From contig NZ_JAGIOE010000001.1 in NCBI RefSeq assembly GCF_017876575.1, forward strand, positions 310,001-374,000: 64,000 nucleotides of DNA. The letters are read 5' to 3'. Within the stretch, counting starts at the first letter, position 1, and every line of letters begins with the position of its first letter. The notes beneath the pieces are model-generated. The model had not been told where the DNA came from, did not search any database, and saw only the letters and a program-made list of their open reading frames with translations. This DNA is from Paeniglutamicibacter psychrophenolicus (GTDB lineage: Bacteria; Actinomycetota; Actinomycetes; Actinomycetales; Micrococcaceae). The position numbers and the translations under genes are program-made. Of this stretch, positions 38,032-47,999 are shown in pieces.

Positions 38032-41000
38032 GTGCGCGTGCTGATCCGGACCGATGGCCAGCGGCTTGACCGGGAGTTGGGCAGCTTCGCTCCCGCCACG
38101 ACGCTCGCGCAGCTGCTGGTTTCCGCCGGCGCCGCCGCCCCGGCCCTCGGCTCCACGCTCTACGTGGACGCCGCCGCGGTGCCCGCCGACACCCCGCTTG
38201 CCGAGTTGCTGCTGCTGGAGGGCAGCACCATCTCACTGGCCCCGGTCCCGCGCCCGGAGCCGCTGCGCCGCTGGAGCGCCACGGTCTCCGGCGGCCTGGA
38301 AGCCGGGACCATCGTCCCGCTGCCGGCCCACCGTCCGCTGGTCATCGGCCGCTCCCCGCAGGCGGATCTGGTGCTGGAAACCGAAAGCGCCTCCTGGAAC
38401 CACGCCAGCGTGCAGCTCGAGGGCGAGGGCGTGCGGGTGAGGGACGCCGGCTCGACCAACGGCACGCTGCTCGCCGGGGAACCGGTGGACCAGGACGGAG
38501 TACTGCTCACCGCGCCGGCCACCCTGCTCATGGGTGGCACGACGGTGCTGCTGCGTCCGGGGCTCGTCGAAAGCCTCGCCCCGGAACCCGGGTCGCTGCA
38601 CAACCTCACCCCCGCTGCCACCGCGCCCTTCAACCGGCCCCCGCGCCCCGGAAACCCGCCGGAACCCGATCCGCTGTCCGCGCCGGTGCGCAAGGACGTC
38701 CCGCCGGCCTCCAAGTTCAGCTACATCACGGTGCTGGCCCCGCTGCTGCTGGCCGGGGCCATGGTCCTGATGCTCGGGGACGCCCGCTTCGCGATGTTCG
38801 CCGCGCTGAGCCCGGTCATGGCCGTGGGCATGTTCTTCGAGCAGAAGCACCGCCGGAAAAGGAACCTCAAGGAAGAGGACGAGCGGTTCACCGCGGCCCT
38901 GGCCGACTTCGCCGCCGAGGTCGCCGACGCTGCGGCCGCCCAGGGAACCCGCCGCCACGCACGGATCCCCGATCCTGCAACGGTGCTGCGCATCGCCGCG
39001 CTGCCCACCACCGCGCTGTGGCAGCGCAGAAACGGTTCCCCGGGGTTCCTGGCGCTGAACGCCGGGACCGGGGACGTGCCCTGGGCCCCGAAGCTCGATG
39101 AGCGCTCCGCCCCGGTGCCCGACAAGCTGGTCCGCGAGGCCCTGGACGCCAGCCGGATCCCCGCCGCACCGGTGCTGGTGGACCTCACCGACGCCGGGGT
39201 CGTGGGCATCGTCGGGGATCGCGCCGGCGCCCTGGCGCTCGCCCGCTCGCTGCTCACCCAGGCCGCGGTGCACGCCGGGCCGGCGGACCTGTCCGTCGCG
39301 GTGTTCTGCGACCGCGGGCGCCACGAGGACTGGGCGTGGGCCTCCTGGCTGCCGCACACCCGCCGGCCGGGCACCTCCGAACGCTGGCTGTCCGATGACC
39401 GCAAGCGCAGCGCCGCCCTGCTGCGGGCCCTGCGCGAGGGCCTCGACGAATCCCCGGGCGGAACCACGTTGCTGGTGCTCGATTCCGAGGTGCTCACCGA
39501 GGGCCGCGACGCCCCGGCGCGCGAGCTTTTGGGCCACGGACGCCTCATCCCGGGCCTGGGCACCCGCGGCCCGGCGCAGGGGCCGCGGGTGGGCGGCATC
39601 GTGATCGCCGCTTCCGAGCAGCAGCTGCCCGCCTCCTGCACCACCGTCATCACCGTCGGCGCCGATGCCGCCGCCTCGGTGCACGACCTCGGCGAGCTCA
39701 CTTTCGTTCCCGACGTGGTGCTCGCCGGTCTCGGCATCGAAGCGGCAGAGCGCTGCGCCATGGACCTGGCCCGCTTCGAGGACCCCGAGCTGGTGGTGCC
39801 CGGGGCGGCACTGCCCTCCCTGGTGCGCCTGCCCGAGCTGCCCGGCATGCCGGCGCCCGACGCGGCGTCGATCCGTGCGGCGTGGGCCAGGGCCAAGGGG
39901 TTCTCCGCCCCGATCGGCACCTCAGAGTCCGGGACGATGTCCTTGGATTTGGTCAAGGACGGGCCGCACGGGCTGGTCGGCGGCACCACCGGATCGGGCA
40001 AGAGCGAATTCCTGCGCTCGCTGGTGGCCGGGCTCGCGGCCCGCAACGACGCCACCCGGCTGAACTTCATCCTCATCGACTTCAAGGGCGGCGCCGCGTT
40101 TGCCGCCTGCGAGGGGCTGCCGCACACCATCGGCACCATCTCCAACCTCGACGAGCAGCTGGCCGACCGGGCCCTGCGCTCCCTCGAGGCGGAGATGGCC
40201 CGGCGCCAGCGCATCTTCGCCGCGGCCGGGGAGGACATCGACAACCTCGACGCCTACCTGGCAACCAACCCGGAAGAGCCCATGCCGCGGCTGCTGCTGG
40301 TGGTCGACGAGTTCGCGATGCTTGCCAAGGACTTCCCCGAGGTGCTCTCCTCGCTGGTCTCGGTCGCCGCGGTCGGGCGAACCCTGGGCGTGCACATGAT
40401 CCTGGCGACCCAGCGCCCCGCCGGGGTGGTCAACGACGACATCCTGGCCAACACCAACCTGCGGGTCGCCCTGCGCGTGCAAAGCCGCGACGATTCCTCC
40501 AACGTCATCGGCGTGCCGGCGGCCGCGGGCATCACCCGCGCGCAGACGGGTCGGGCCTACATCAAGCTGGGGCAGGACGAGATCACCGGTGTGCAGACCG
40601 CGCTGGTCACCGGGCGCGCCTCCCGGGCCGATTCCACCGAGCTGGTGCTCAACGACATCGGGCACTTCGGGCATCGGGCACCCGTGCGGGCCCCGGCACC
40701 GGGCACCGAATCCGGGGCCAGCGACCTGGACGAGCTCATCGAGGCCATCAACGAAGCCCACGCGGCGGCGGGCTTCGGGGTGCCGCGGCCCGTGTGGCCC
40801 GTGGCGCTGGGAGAACGCGTCGCCCTGGCCGGCTTCGGCCCCGCGGACGAGGGCGCCGATACCGCGCCGGGGCACCGGGCCCCCGGGGTTCCGGTGGTCG
40901 GAGCGGTGCGCGGGCGCTGCATCGAGGTCGCCCTGAAGGACGAGCCTGAGGCCCAACGCCAGTCTCCGGCCGGCTGGGACCTGGGACTCGGCAACCTGCT

Positions 41001-42339
41001 GCTGCTGGGCATCGCCGGATCGGGCACCAGCACCACGCTGGCCTCCCTGGCCCTGGCCGCAGCGGCCGCCACGGACCCGAAGGACCTTGACCTGTTGGTG
41101 CTGGACACCGGGTCCCGCGCCCTGGCCCCGCTGGCCGCCCTGCCGCACACCTCCGCGTACGTGGGCACCGGCCCCGGCTCCCGGGAACAGCAGGCCCGCT
41201 TCCTGCGCCACCTGCGCACCGAGCTTCTCCGCCGCCGCGCCGATCCGGCCCTGCGCCGGGAGACCCTGGTGCTGATCGACGGGCTGGCAACGCTGCGCGA
41301 CGAATTCGCCGACTACGACGGGCAGGGCCTGCTCGACGCGCTGAACCGCGCCTACGCCGACGGCCCGGCCCTGGGCCTGCACTTCGCCGTGTCCACGACC
41401 CGGGCCAAGGCGGTGCCCTCGGCCATCGACGAGGTCACCGTCCAGAAGTGGCTCTACCGGCTGGCGGACCCCTACGACTACTCGGCCCTGGGCGTGCGCG
41501 GGTCCAACATCCCGGCCGCGGTCCCCGGCCGCTGCGTCGATGCCGGCTCGCTGCGCCAGTTGCATGTCGCAACCCCCGCCATCTCCCTGGCCGCCGCCGT
41601 GGCGCAGGTGGCGGCGCGCTGGGCGGATGCGGAGCCGAAGCCCGCTGCCATCGGCCGGCTGCCCGAACAGCTCACGGTCGGCCAGCTCGGTGTACCGGCC
41701 TCGCTGGCCGGCGAGCCGTGGCGCTTCCCGGTCGGGTTGCGCGAGGAGGACCTGGCCCCGGGCGTGCTGGAGGTCTACGACGGCGAGCACGTGCTCATCT
41801 CCGGGCCCGCACGCTCGGGCAAGTCCACGCTGCTGCTGGGCCTGGCCGAATCGATCCGCGCCGCGGCCACGGCCGACGGGCAGCCCGTGGCGCTCTGGGG
41901 CGCCTGCGACAGGCGCTCCCCGCTGGCCACCGCGGACCTGGACCGCGTGGCGGTGGGTCCGGAGGACCTGCCGGCGCTGCTGGCCTCGATCCGGCTCGAG
42001 CGCGGGCCCGTGGTGCTGCTCATCGACGACGCGGAACGCTTCGAGGACTCCGACCAGGCGCTGGCGAACCTGCTGGCCTCCTCGGCGCGGGTCTGCGTGA
42101 TCGCCGCGGGCCGCTCGGCGGACCTGCGGGGGCTGTATGCGCACTGGACCAAGACGCTGCGCAAGTCCCGCTGCGGGGTGCTGCTGGTCCCGGACGTCGA
42201 CTACGACGGCGAGCTGCTCGGGGTGGCCCTGCCGCGCCGGGCCCCGGTGGCGGTGACCCCGGGGCGCGGCTACCTCTGCGTCGGCGGGGCCCCGGCCTTC
42301 ATCCAGGCCATGGGTCCGGGCGCCGCAAGCGGCGACTGA
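38032..42339 (+). CDS. essC: EssC/EccC-type type VII secretion ATPase
   Basis: 1435-aa coupling ATPase. Residues 1-75 look like a ubiquitin/YukD fold. An FHA domain follows (GRS at 106-108, STNG at 141-144). Two membrane helices span ~231-270. WASWLPHTRRPG in the next domain resembles EssC of staphylococci. Module 1 has an intact Walker A GGTTGSGK (650-657) and Walker B LLLVVDEF. Module 2 is degenerate: GIAGSGTS (~993-1000) lacks the lysine. Module 3 is GPARSGKS (~1258). GTG 38032 has AGGAG upstream. It would power export of the WXG100 protein and RHS effector. The FHA could bind phosphothreonine from the adjacent kinase. Confidence 0.92.
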   Translation: MRVLIRTDGQRLDRELGSFAPATTLAQLLVSAGAAAPALGSTLYVDAAAVPADTPLAELLLLEGSTISLAPVPRPEPLRRWSATVSGGLEAGTIVPLPAHRPLVIGRSPQADLVLETESASWNHASVQLEGEGVRVRDAGSTNGTLLAGEPVDQDGVLLTAPATLLMGGTTVLLRPGLVESLAPEPGSLHNLTPAATAPFNRPPRPGNPPEPDPLSAPVRKDVPPASKFSYITVLAPLLLAGAMVLMLGDARFAMFAALSPVMAVGMFFEQKHRRKRNLKEEDERFTAALADFAAEVADAAAAQGTRRHARIPDPATVLRIAALPTTALWQRRNGSPGFLALNAGTGDVPWAPKLDERSAPVPDKLVREALDASRIPAAPVLVDLTDAGVVGIVGDRAGALALARSLLTQAAVHAGPADLSVAVFCDRGRHEDWAWASWLPHTRRPGTSERWLSDDRKRSAALLRALREGLDESPGGTTLLVLDSEVLTEGRDAPARELLGHGRLIPGLGTRGPAQGPRVGGIVIAASEQQLPASCTTVITVGADAAASVHDLGELTFVPDVVLAGLGIEAAERCAMDLARFEDPELVVPGAALPSLVRLPELPGMPAPDAASIRAAWARAKGFSAPIGTSESGTMSLDLVKDGPHGLVGGTTGSGKSEFLRSLVAGLAARNDATRLNFILIDFKGGAAFAACEGLPHTIGTISNLDEQLADRALRSLEAEMARRQRIFAAAGEDIDNLDAYLATNPEEPMPRLLLVVDEFAMLAKDFPEVLSSLVSVAAVGRTLGVHMILATQRPAGVVNDDILANTNLRVALRVQSRDDSSNVIGVPAAAGITRAQTGRAYIKLGQDEITGVQTALVTGRASRADSTELVLNDIGHFGHRAPVRAPAPGTESGASDLDELIEAINEAHAAAGFGVPRPVWPVALGERVALAGFGPADEGADTAPGHRAPGVPVVGAVRGRCIEVALKDEPEAQRQSPAGWDLGLGNLLLLGIAGSGTSTTLASLALAAAAATDPKDLDLLVLDTGSRALAPLAALPHTSAYVGTGPGSREQQARFLRHLRTELLRRRADPALRRETLVLIDGLATLRDEFADYDGQGLLDALNRAYADGPALGLHFAVSTTRAKAVPSAIDEVTVQKWLYRLADPYDYSALGVRGSNIPAAVPGRCVDAGSLRQLHVATPAISLAAAVAQVAARWADAEPKPAAIGRLPEQLTVGQLGVPASLAGEPWRFPVGLREEDLAPGVLEVYDGEHVLISGPARSGKSTLLLGLAESIRAAATADGQPVALWGACDRRSPLATADLDRVAVGPEDLPALLASIRLERGPVVLLIDDAERFEDSDQALANLLASSARVCVIAAGRSADLRGLYAHWTKTLRKSRCGVLLVPDVDYDGELLGVALPRRAPVAVTPGRGYLCVGGAPAFIQAMGPGAASGD

Positions 42340-42358
42340 AACGTGCCGGGGCGGCGGG

Positions 42359-44329
42359 TCAGTCGCGGGTGGTGATGGAAAAGGGTTCGCTGGCCAGGTC
42401 GGTGAAGTTTCCGACCCCGGCCCGCAGGATGCAGCTCGGGGAGACCGTCAGCGCGGTGACCACCAGCCCGTCGGCGGAGACCGCCAGGGAGCCGGAGCAG
42501 CCGTCGGAGAAGCGCACCCCGTCCTCTCCCCCGGCGACAGCGGCGAGCATCGCCGAGGCCTTGCCCGTGGACGGGGAGGTGTACAGCGGGTTCAGCAGGT
42601 CCTCGCCGCCGGGCCACACCGGCACCAGGGTGACCGGCAGGGCCGTCTGGCTCACGGTGCGCGCCGGGGTGGTGACCAGGATGTCGCGCAGGCGCTGCAC
42701 AGGGTATGCGGGTCCGGCAGCCGCGGGATCCGAGACCGCCGCGGTGGTGGCCGCGGCGGCGTCCTTGAGCCATTGTTCCAGGGCGTTCTCGCCGGATAGT
42801 TCCACGGGGATCGTGGCGCGCAGCTGGATGCTGCCCTTGGCCGGGACGCCGACCCCGGCAAGGCTCCAGCCGCAGGGTGCGTCGATGCCCGTCAGGCTCG
42901 GTTGGTTGCGGGTTGCCCCGGACTTTTCCCAGCGCGCCGGCGGGCATGGGGCCGCGGCGGAGGCACCCGGGAGCACCTCGAGGAAGGGCCCGGACAGCGG
43001 CGCCTTCTGCGCCGTGTAGGTGATCTCCAGCGAGACCTCGCGGGCGCGGGCGTCATAACGGGCGCTGCGGCCGATCGACAGCCCGGAGGGCAGCGGGGCG
43101 TCCTGCTGGCTCGCGATGGAATCGGCCACCGGGGCCGCGGCCGGGGCCTTCGGGGTGGCCAGCGCCAGGGCGCCGACGGTGATCGCGACGGCCGCCACGA
43201 GCCCGGCGGCGATCCACATGACGGCCTTGCGGCCCAGCCACGCCGGGCGCCGGAGTGCTGTGCGTGGGGAGGCGGGTGCCGCACCGGCGCCGGGCAGTGT
43301 CCCGGGCCGGGAGATGGAGCGGACCACGGTGTGCCCGGCCGCCGGTCCCAGCTCGGGAAGCGCGGAGGCGGGCAGGGAAGTGCCCGGTGCGGAGGCGGGC
43401 TCCGGCTGCAAACCCGCCCCGCGCAACACCGTCGCCGGGCGCGCCAGGGGCTCGAATTCCCCGGGTTCCCCGGCCACCGGCAACGGCGGCAGGTCGGGAA
43501 GGCCGGCGGCCAGCCGGCGCAGCAACGCGGCGGCCTCGGGCGCGCCGGGCCGCCGGCGCGGGTCCTTGCCGAGCAGCGCCTCGAGCGCCTCCCACAATTC
43601 GTCGGGCACCAAAAGCCGCGGCGGCATGGTGGTCACGTGGCGGTAGGCGAGGGTGAAGTCGGTTCCGGTGCCGGCGAACGGGGTCCGTCCGGCCAGCAGC
43701 TCGTAGAGCATGATCCCGGTGGCGTAGAGGTCTGCGGCGGGCCCGACCTCGCCGGAGCTGAGCAGTTCGGGCGGCATGTAGGCGGGGGTGCCGACCAGGC
43801 CGGTGGTGTGCCTGGCCCGCTCGTGCATGACCGCGGCGATGCCGAAGTCCGAGACGCGCACCGCGTTGGCGAGCCCCGGGGTCCAGGGTTGGGCCAGCAG
43901 CACGTTGTCGGGCTTGATGTCCCGGTGCGCGGTGTTTCGGGTGTGCGCGTACGCGAGCGCGTCGAGCACCTCGGCGCAGAGCACCAGGGCGTCCGCTGCG
44001 GGCAGCGTGCGGTGTTCGGCCAGCAGGTCGCGCAGCGAGCCGCCGGGCACCAGGTCCATGAGGATGGCCAGCCGCTCGCCCTCGACGACCAGGTCCCGGA
44101 CCTTGACGATGTTCGGGTGCCGCAGCCCCAGCAGCACCGAGCGTTCCTTCACGAAGCGTTCCACCAGGGCCGGGTCGTGCGCGTGTTCCGGGCGCAGCAC
44201 CTTGGCCGCAAGATCGGTCCCGCCCGAGGGCGCGCTGACCCGCCACACCTCGCCCACTGCGCCGGAACCGAGGGGCTCGACGAAGCGGTAGGAGGCGCCG
44301 AGCGCGTCACCGGGCTGCACGTTTGCCAT
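42359..44329 (-). CDS. transmembrane serine/threonine protein kinase
   Basis: 656 aa. The cytosolic kinase domain (1-275) is complete: glycine loop GSGAVGEV (21-28), Lys43, HRDIKPDN (135-142), DFG (161-163), and GTPAYMPPE. A Pro-rich linker leads to one membrane helix (~369-391) and a ~265-residue outer domain with four or more cysteines but no PASTA repeats. The gene converges with essC, 19 bases between stops, and AAGGAG precedes ATG 44329. The shape (kinase fold, helix, outer domain) matches EssB/YukC of T7SSb, in which the kinase is inactive; here all catalytic residues are present. A role in the secretion machine is inferred. Confidence 0.9.
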   Translation of the reverse strand: MANVQPGDALGASYRFVEPLGSGAVGEVWRVSAPSGGTDLAAKVLRPEHAHDPALVERFVKERSVLLGLRHPNIVKVRDLVVEGERLAILMDLVPGGSLRDLLAEHRTLPAADALVLCAEVLDALAYAHTRNTAHRDIKPDNVLLAQPWTPGLANAVRVSDFGIAAVMHERARHTTGLVGTPAYMPPELLSSGEVGPAADLYATGIMLYELLAGRTPFAGTGTDFTLAYRHVTTMPPRLLVPDELWEALEALLGKDPRRRPGAPEAAALLRRLAAGLPDLPPLPVAGEPGEFEPLARPATVLRGAGLQPEPASAPGTSLPASALPELGPAAGHTVVRSISRPGTLPGAGAAPASPRTALRRPAWLGRKAVMWIAAGLVAAVAITVGALALATPKAPAAAPVADSIASQQDAPLPSGLSIGRSARYDARAREVSLEITYTAQKAPLSGPFLEVLPGASAAAPCPPARWEKSGATRNQPSLTGIDAPCGWSLAGVGVPAKGSIQLRATIPVELSGENALEQWLKDAAAATTAAVSDPAAAGPAYPVQRLRDILVTTPARTVSQTALPVTLVPVWPGGEDLLNPLYTSPSTGKASAMLAAVAGGEDGVRFSDGCSGSLAVSADGLVVTALTVSPSCILRAGVGNFTDLASEPFSITTRD

Positions 44330-44354
44330 GTTGGGTTGCTTGCTCCTTGGTTAA

Positions 44355-44404
44355 GCAGCAATTGTTCGTGCCGGACCACAAAGGTCGGCACGAACAATTG
44401 CTGC
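44355..44404 (-). terminator. 19-bp hairpin between DUF3151 and kinase genes
   Basis: Arms 44355-44373 and 44386-44404 are perfectly complementary. It lies 27 bases past the DUF3151 stop and 25 bases before the kinase start on the same strand. With no T-tract it could terminate fba transcription or only dampen it. Confidence 0.65.
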
Positions 44405-44431
44405 CCGGGCCCCGCAGGGGGGCCGGCGGGA

Positions 44432-44851
44432 CTACTCGGCTTCGAGCGCGGCTACGGCCAGCGGGTCGGAGTCGTTGAGGAAGCGGCCGATGCGGTCGAC
44501 TTCCTCGGCCTCGCCGATGGCCGCGGCGGCACGCTGCAGCGCGTAGAGCGAACGCAGGAATCCGCGATTGGACTCGTGCGCCCACGGCACCGGGCCCTGG
44601 CCGCGCCAGCCGGCCTTGCGCAAGGCATCCAGTCCGCGGTGGTAGCCCACGCGGGCATAGGCGTAGGACTCGACGATGTGGCCCTCGGCGTGCGCCTCGT
44701 TGGCCAGCAGCGCCCAGCCGGTCGAGGAGGCCGGGAAGGCCGCGGCGATGTCCACGGCCTCGTCTCCGGCCGCCAGCCGCGCGTTGACCTCGGTTTCCTC
44801 CGGCAACAGCGTTGCGGGGATGCCCAGCAGGTTTGCTCCAAGATCGGCCAT
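44432..44851 (-). CDS. DUF3151 family protein
   Basis: 139-aa soluble protein of the actinobacterial DUF3151 family: NLLGIPATLLPEETEVNARL at the start, then FPASSTGWALLANEAHAEGH and YARVGYHRGLDALRKAGWRG. Function unknown, but the gene is typically close to class II fructose-bisphosphate aldolase, as here (2 bases after the fbaA stop). The same gene order occurs in mycobacteria (Rv0360c near fba). Probably cotranscribed with fbaA. Confidence 0.87.
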   Translation of the reverse strand: MADLGANLLGIPATLLPEETEVNARLAAGDEAVDIAAAFPASSTGWALLANEAHAEGHIVESYAYARVGYHRGLDALRKAGWRGQGPVPWAHESNRGFLRSLYALQRAAAAIGEAEEVDRIGRFLNDSDPLAVAALEAE

Positions 44852-44853
44852 GG

Positions 44854-45876
<1,023 letters not shown>

Positions 45877-45990
45877 ACTGACTCCTATGTAGATAAGGAA
45901 TGTGTGGGGAGTAGACCTCGTTGGCTACCTCCATCCTAGCTACTTGTGTGCTGGATCGCTCACGGGATGACGCACCGGCCCGGAGGGTGA

Positions 45991-46027
45991 CATGCCAAGG
46001 GCGCCGGTTCACGGCGCCCCTGGCATG
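45991..46027 (-). terminator. hairpin downstream of the first M23 peptidase gene
   Basis: Arms 45991-46006 and 46012-46027 pair with one G-T wobble and a 5-base loop. It lies immediately past the stop at 46032 and upstream of fbaA on the same strand. No T-tract. Confidence 0.6.
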
Positions 46028-46031
46028 CGAT

Positions 46032-47990
46032 TCACTTGTCGGCGGCCGCTTCACCTCCCGTGTCGGCGGGTGCGTCGGCTGCGCTTTCGGCGGCAGGCTT
46101 GGCCACCGGTTCCGGGGCCTTTGGCTTGACGGCTTCGGCCTTTGCGGGGGCCGGGGCCGGTGCGGCAACCTTTTTCACCGGGGCAACCGGTGCCTTGGGT
46201 GCCACGGGCTTCGGCTTGGCCACGGGTGCGGCCTTGACGGCTTCGGCCGGGGCCTTCGGCGCGGCGACCGGCTTGGGTGCCGGTGCGGCAACCTTTTTGA
46301 CCGGGGCCGGTGCTGCGACCTTCTTGGGCGCCGGAGCTGCGACCTTCTTGCCCGGGGCCGGGGCCTCGGCCTTCTTGGGTGCCGGAGCTACGACCGTCTT
46401 GGCCTCGGGTTCCCCTGCGGGCTTCACCGGGGGCTGTTCGACGGCTGGCGCCTTCTGGACCGCGGGGGCTTCCTGGTCGGATTCCTTCTTCGCCGGTTCG
46501 ATTTCGGCTGAATCCGAGGTGGTCCCGTCGTCCTTGGGAGTGGACGTCTTCGGTTCGGATTCCACCTCCGGTGCTGCGCCTTCGGCCTTCGGTGCAGTTG
46601 CCCCGTCCGTTGGTCCGGTCGAGGGCTCATCGGTCTCAGTTCCCGGAAGTGGGACCTCAAGCGTCGGAACTTCGTTCACCTCGGGCAGCGGGGCGGTCGT
46701 TTCCGGTGCCTGGGTCGTTGGCGACTCGGGTGCCGGCGTGGTCGGAGCCGGCGTCGTTGGTGCCGGCGTGGTCGGAGCCGGCGTGGTCGGAGCCGGCGTC
46801 GTTGGTGCCGGCGTGGTCGGAGCCGGGGTGGTCGGAGCCGGAGTGGATTCCGGCTTCGGCTTCGGCTTTGCCTGAGGTGCCGGAGCCTGGGTGGTGGGTG
46901 CAGGCTTGGTGTCAGGCGTCGGCTTCACATGCGGCGCAGGCTTCGGCTTTGCTTCCGGCTTGTGTGTTGCCGGTGGCTCAGCCTTCGGTGCAGCGACCGG
47001 TGCCCGGTGCCGGCTTGGTGCCGGACTTGGGTTGTGCGCGCGCGGTGCCGAGGCCCAGCGTGTCGGGAAGTCCGCCGCACCGCCCTCGGATGAGCGGGGA
47101 GCCCCGGTGTTGCGGATCGGTTCGGCGGCGATGGTGGTGCGGCGCGAATCGATCATGGGGTTGGGCTGGCCCGAGATCGGAGGCAGGAAGTTCCGTGGAT
47201 CGTTCCAGCGCCCATTGATGATGACCTCGAAGTGCACGTGGCAACCCGTGGAGTTCCCCGTGGTGCCGCTCAACGCGATGAGCTGGCCCTGCTTGACGAT
47301 GTCGCCCACCTTGGCAATGAGCCGGGAATTGTGGCTGTAGCCGGTGCGCACGGAGGACCCGTGGTCGATGGTCACGCGCATGCCGGAGTGCCCGGCCCAG
47401 GCCGACTGGATCACCACGCCGTCGGCGGATGCATACACCGGCGACCCGCACGGAACGGCGTAGTCCTGGCCGATGTGGATCTGCGTGCCTGCGCCGGTCG
47501 GGTTGTGTCGCCACCCGTACGGGCTGGTGATGTGCCGCGATGTCACCGGATGCATGAGTTGGATGTTTCCGGGAAGCGCCCCAAGCACTCCCACGTTCTG
47601 GCCAACCATGAAGCCGGCGGCATTGGGCTGCGCAGCAGCCCCCGGGCCGGAGCCGGAGTGCGTCTGGAAGGCAGGTAAGGCACCGGCCGGTTCCCCGTCG
47701 ATGCCGATCCCGGCGGCGGTGCTGGTGATGCCCAGCGTCTGCCACGCGATCGCGTCCACGCCGCTGAGCAATGAGACCCTGACCGGCTGCACGTATGCCG
47801 TGGCTTCGTAGTTCGGTGCTTGTACGGGTTGCGGTGCGATTTGGTCCGCGGATAGTCCCAAGCCGGGCGCACCCGACATCGCCACGGCCGCGGCCACGGC
47901 AAGCCCCAAGGCTGAAATTTGTGGGATCTTGTTCGTTGAACGGCCGACTCTGCCCGGCACGGGACCCCTATTGACCTGATGTTTTTTCAT
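46032..47990 (-). CDS. secreted M23 peptidase with long Pro/Ala/Lys-rich tail
   Basis: 652 aa. The N-terminus (MKKHQVNRG...) is basic, then a signal or anchor helix (ISALGLAVAAAVAMSGAPG). The LytM/M23 zinc endopeptidase domain (~residues 150-270) has His and Asp ligands in HIGQDYA and the H-x-H in GCHVHFEV; all are intact. It should cleave peptidoglycan cross-links. The remaining ~350 residues are low complexity: (TPAPT)n, acidic, then (KKVAAPAP)n, probably a wall-spanning or wall-binding tail. ATG 47990 is preferred over TTG 47999. It is a paralogue of the next gene (48412-49803), with near-identical catalytic domain and a different tail. Confidence 0.88.
   Translation of the reverse strand: MKKHQVNRGPVPGRVGRSTNKIPQISALGLAVAAAVAMSGAPGLGLSADQIAPQPVQAPNYEATAYVQPVRVSLLSGVDAIAWQTLGITSTAAGIGIDGEPAGALPAFQTHSGSGPGAAAQPNAAGFMVGQNVGVLGALPGNIQLMHPVTSRHITSPYGWRHNPTGAGTQIHIGQDYAVPCGSPVYASADGVVIQSAWAGHSGMRVTIDHGSSVRTGYSHNSRLIAKVGDIVKQGQLIALSGTTGNSTGCHVHFEVIINGRWNDPRNFLPPISGQPNPMIDSRRTTIAAEPIRNTGAPRSSEGGAADFPTRWASAPRAHNPSPAPSRHRAPVAAPKAEPPATHKPEAKPKPAPHVKPTPDTKPAPTTQAPAPQAKPKPKPESTPAPTTPAPTTPAPTTPAPTTPAPTTPAPTTPAPTTPAPESPTTQAPETTAPLPEVNEVPTLEVPLPGTETDEPSTGPTDGATAPKAEGAAPEVESEPKTSTPKDDGTTSDSAEIEPAKKESDQEAPAVQKAPAVEQPPVKPAGEPEAKTVVAPAPKKAEAPAPGKKVAAPAPKKVAAPAPVKKVAAPAPKPVAAPKAPAEAVKAAPVAKPKPVAPKAPVAPVKKVAAPAPAPAKAEAVKPKAPEPVAKPAAESAADAPADTGGEAAADK
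46731..46845. repeat. 15-bp tandem repeat in the M23 peptidase tail
   Basis: About 7.5 units of a 15-bp repeat (GTCGGAGCCGGCGTG and variants) encode TPAPT repeats on the minus strand. Units of 15 bp keep frame, so slippage would change tail length without breaking the gene. Confidence 0.8.
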
Positions 47991-47999
47991 CGGTAACAA

